From contig JAAXGZ010000041.1 of the NCBI GenBank assembly GCA_012271135.1, positions 23,746 to 87,745 on the forward strand: a stretch of DNA of 64,000 nucleotides. The letters run 5' to 3'. The position numbers and the translations under genes are program-made. The notes beneath the pieces were generated by a model. That model did not search any database. It was not told where the DNA came from and saw nothing but the letters and a program-made list of their open reading frames with translations. Below, piece after piece: positions 61,658-64,000 of the stretch. Each line of letters begins with the position of its first letter. Positions within the stretch are counted from its first letter, which is position 1. Origin of the DNA: Caldilineales bacterium (GTDB lineage: Bacteria > Chloroflexota > Anaerolineae > Caldilineales > Caldilineaceae).

Positions 61658-63739
61658 ATGAGTGCCAACCATCCCCTCGAGCACATACGCAATATCGGCA
61701 TCATTGCCCACATCGACGCGGGCAAGACGACCACCACCGAACGGATCCTCTTCTACTCGGGGCGCACCCACCGCATGGGCGAGGTTCACGAGGGCACGGC
61801 CGTCACGGACTGGATGGAGCAGGAGCGCGAGCGGGGCATTACGATCACGGCGGCAGCCATCACGACCAACTGGTGCCACTCCGTCACCGGTGCCGAGTGC
61901 CGGATCAACATCATCGACACCCCGGGCCATATCGACTTCACGGCCGAGGTGCAGCGCTGTCTGAGAGTCCTGGACGGCGGCGTGGTGGTGTTCGACGCGG
62001 TGGCCGGGGTGGAGCCCCAAACGGAAACGGTTTGGCGCCAGGCCGACAACTATGGCGTGCCGCGCATCTGCTTCATCAACAAGATGGATCGGCTGGGGGC
62101 CAATCTGGATCGCACGGTGGCCATGATTGAGGAACAGCTGGGGGCCAACCCGGTGCTGGTCCAGATGCCGATTGGTTTCGAGGAAAGTTTCGCCGGCGTG
62201 GTCGACCTGATGGAGATGAACGCCCATCTCTTTACCGACCAGTTGGGAGCCCAGCCTGAAACGACCGACATTCCGGCGGAACTCATGGCGGCGGCGCGGG
62301 CCGCGCGCGAGGCCATGGTGGAAAAGATCGTCGAGTCGAGCGACGAACTGATGTCCGCCTTCCTGGAGGACGAGGAGTTGGACACCGAGGATCTCAGGCA
62401 AGCCCTCCGCACCGCGATCCTGCGCGGCGATCTGGTACCGGTGCTGTGTGGGACGGCCCTCAAAAACAAAGGCATCCAGCCCCTGCTCGACGCTATTACC
62501 GTCTACCTGCCCAGTCCGGCCGACGTGCCTCCCGTGGAAGCCAGACACCCCGACACGGGCGACGTGGTGGAGGTCCATCCGGATCCCGACGAACCGTTCG
62601 CCGGTCTGGTGTTCAAGGTCGTGACGGATCCCTATGTGGGTCGGCTGTCCTACGTGCGGGCCTACGGCGGAACCCTCAGCGTGGGCGAGACCATCTACAA
62701 CAGCCGCGACGGGCGGCGCGAACGCATCGGCCGCCTGATGCAGATGTATGCGGACAAGCGGGAGGAAATCGAGTCGTGCCGCGCCGGGGACATCGCGGCC
62801 GTTGTGGGCCTCAAGGGTAGCTTCACCGGCGAAACCCTGTATGTCCGCCAACGTCCGGTGCGGCTGGAGGCGATTGAGTTCCCGGAACCGGTGGTGCGCA
62901 TCGCGGTGGAACCCCGAACCACGGCGGACCAGGACAAGATGGGCATTGCGCTCAACAAACTGGCCGAAGAGGATCCGACATTCCAGGTCGGCTATGATGA
63001 GAATACCGGCCAGACCCTGATCAGCGGCATGGGCGAGCTTCACCTCGACATCATCGTGGATCGCATGATGCGGGAATTCCAGGTCGGCTGCAATGTGGGC
63101 GAACCGCAGGTAGCCTACCGGGAAACGATTACGCGGACGGTGCGGGCCGAGGGCCGGTTTGTGCGCCAAACCGGGGGCCGCGGCATGTTCGGACACGTGG
63201 AACTGGTCTTGGAACCGAACGCCGCAGGTGCGGGGTTCGAGTTCGAAACCAAGATCGTCGGCGGCGCGGTACCCCAGCAGTTCTTTGCACCCGTCGAGCG
63301 GGGGATCGCGGACGCGATGCTGAACGGAACGATGGAGGGCTACCCGGTGGTCGATGTCAAGGTGACGCTGGTGGACGGTTCCTTTCACCCCGTGGACTCC
63401 AACGAACGCGCCTTTCACATTGCCGCCAGCATGGGATTCCGCGACGGCATGGCGCGCGCCCATCCCATCCTGCTGGAACCCATGATGTCGATCGAAGTGC
63501 TTACCCCCGAGGTGTATACCGGCGACGTGATGGGGGACCTGAACGGACGCCTGGGACGGGTTTCCAACATGGAGCCGCATGGGCAAGGCATGAATCAGAT
63601 CCAGGCTTCGGTGCCCCTGCGCGGAATGTTCGGCTATGCCACCACGCTGCGGTCCATCACCAGCGGCCGGGGCAACTTCTCCATGCAGTTCGATCGGTAT
63701 GCCCCCGCCAAGTTGGATGGTGATGGCCGCGCCCGTTGA
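61658..63739 (+). CDS. fusA: Elongation factor G
   Basis: This 693-residue translocation GTPase shows G1 [15 protein letters not shown] (about residues 17-31), the switch [20 protein letters not shown], domain II, and domain IV with [10 protein letters not shown]. Domain V ends [14 protein letters not shown]. Length is normal for EF-G. It follows rpsG by 136 bases, and ATG 61658 gives the standard start. Confidence 0.98.
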   Translation: MSANHPLEHIRNIGIIAHIDAGKTTTTERILFYSGRTHRMGEVHEGTAVTDWMEQERERGITITAAAITTNWCHSVTGAECRINIIDTPGHIDFTAEVQRCLRVLDGGVVVFDAVAGVEPQTETVWRQADNYGVPRICFINKMDRLGANLDRTVAMIEEQLGANPVLVQMPIGFEESFAGVVDLMEMNAHLFTDQLGAQPETTDIPAELMAAARAAREAMVEKIVESSDELMSAFLEDEELDTEDLRQALRTAILRGDLVPVLCGTALKNKGIQPLLDAITVYLPSPADVPPVEARHPDTGDVVEVHPDPDEPFAGLVFKVVTDPYVGRLSYVRAYGGTLSVGETIYNSRDGRRERIGRLMQMYADKREEIESCRAGDIAAVVGLKGSFTGETLYVRQRPVRLEAIEFPEPVVRIAVEPRTTADQDKMGIALNKLAEEDPTFQVGYDENTGQTLISGMGELHLDIIVDRMMREFQVGCNVGEPQVAYRETITRTVRAEGRFVRQTGGRGMFGHVELVLEPNAAGAGFEFETKIVGGAVPQQFFAPVERGIADAMLNGTMEGYPVVDVKVTLVDGSFHPVDSNERAFHIAASMGFRDGMARAHPILLEPMMSIEVLTPEVYTGDVMGDLNGRLGRVSNMEPHGQGMNQIQASVPLRGMFGYATTLRSITSGRGNFSMQFDRYAPAKLDGDGRAR

Positions 63740-63987
63740 CGCGCGGCTGTGGCCGCCGCGATCGGCTTGGAGCTGTTTTTGCATGGGGCGCAGCCGTATG
63801 GCTATACTGCCCCTTCGTGACTCTGGGTTCGGAGTTGCTCATCGGGCGCGGCCAAGTTCCCTTGGGGGACGCTCTCCGCAGATCGGGGTCGGCAGACCCC
63901 TGGGGTGGGATGCGGCCTTCGCCGGCGTGGTGAATCGGTGTCCATTGATTGGTCCAAGTCAATTCCAGTTGCAACAGGAAGAGGAAG
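63740..63987. other. fusA-tuf intergenic leader
   Basis: These 248 bases hold a promoter (listed) and a leader of about 170 bases with a short hairpin GGGGTC-GGCA-GACCCC near 63885-63900. No gene is seen. Confidence 0.6.
63779..63808 (+). promoter_or_regulatory. Sigma70-type promoter for the downstream tuf-like gene
   Basis: TTGCAT (63779-63784) and TATACT (63803-63808) are 18 bases apart, giving a start near 63815. It provides separate expression of the last str-operon gene. Confidence 0.6.
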
Positions 63988-64000
63988 ATGGCGAAGGCGG
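63988..64000 (+). CDS. tuf: Start of a probable elongation factor Tu gene (partial)
   Basis: Only ATG GCG AAG GCG G is inside the window, reading MAKA, the usual opening of EF-Tu. AGGAAGAGGAAG precedes it. Position after fusA in a str operon supports tuf; the gene body lies outside, so identity is inferred. Confidence 0.6.

Noticed and set aside
61505..63784. Antisense frame of 759 codons opposite fusA
   Set aside because: fusA is unambiguous on the plus strand; the antisense frame has no protein family signal.
63740..63790. fusA terminator (GCGGC/GCCGC stem with later T-run)
   Set aside because: The stem is only five bases and the T-run comes some 20 bases later, where it belongs to the tuf promoter region.

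Overview
The window is a high-GC bacterial chromosome segment, about two thirds housekeeping genes and one third accessory genes. No rRNA gene is present, so the lineage can only be inferred. Several traits point to a deep-branching environmental lineage, possibly Chloroflexota: an RNA polymerase beta' subunit of about 1550 residues with a coiled-coil insert after the N-terminal zinc site, a membrane-anchored SurA/PrsA-like parvulin, the greA-lysS pair, and SMP-30, PhyH and creatininase family genes. A fused glycyl-tRNA synthetase is not typical of that phylum, so this placement is tentative.

Layout. Bases 1-6425 (+) hold the 3' part of mfd, a site-2-type M50 membrane protease and a fused glyQS. 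Bases 6475-17445 (+) hold a small unknown gene, a UvrD-like helicase, a cytoplasmic cyclophilin, a cyclophilin lipoprotein with a second degenerate cyclophilin domain, and a very large alpha-2-macroglobulin-like lipoprotein that lacks the thioester motif. Bases 17442-25542 are accessory: SMP-30 lactonase-like, PhyH dioxygenase and creatininase family genes, an AlbA_2/GHKL ATPase-fold protein with an unusual tail, two aldo/keto reductases on the minus strand, and a DinB-like protein. A degraded stretch with a perfect inverted repeat separates the two reductases.

Bases 25709-29025 (-) hold rpsF, rpsR (with a long acidic N-terminal extension) and a parvulin, plus a SAM methyltransferase upstream. 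Bases 29359-30591 hold a TnpB-type gene whose N-terminal half is shortened, with a hairpin at its right end. A good sigma70-type promoter then drives greA-lysS (+), which faces a tRNA-Pro(CGG) with its own terminator.

Bases 33026-51237 (-) are a long, tightly packed division and cell-wall (dcw) operon: rsmH, ftsL-like, ftsI, murF, mraY, murD, ftsW, murG, a CvpA-like membrane gene, murC, murB, ddl, ftsQ, ftsA, ftsZ. murE and mraZ are absent from it. Divergent from rsmH, bases 51815-64000 (+) carry rpoB, rpoC, rpsL, rpsG, fusA and the first codons of a probable tuf, with separate promoters before rpsL and before tuf.

I found no CRISPR array, integrase or clear multi-gene defence system. The least ordinary signals are the extended bS18 with a 10-base homopolymer in its extension, the shortened TnpB with its right-end hairpin, the AlbA_2/GHKL protein, the paired cyclophilins, and the dcw cluster without murE.
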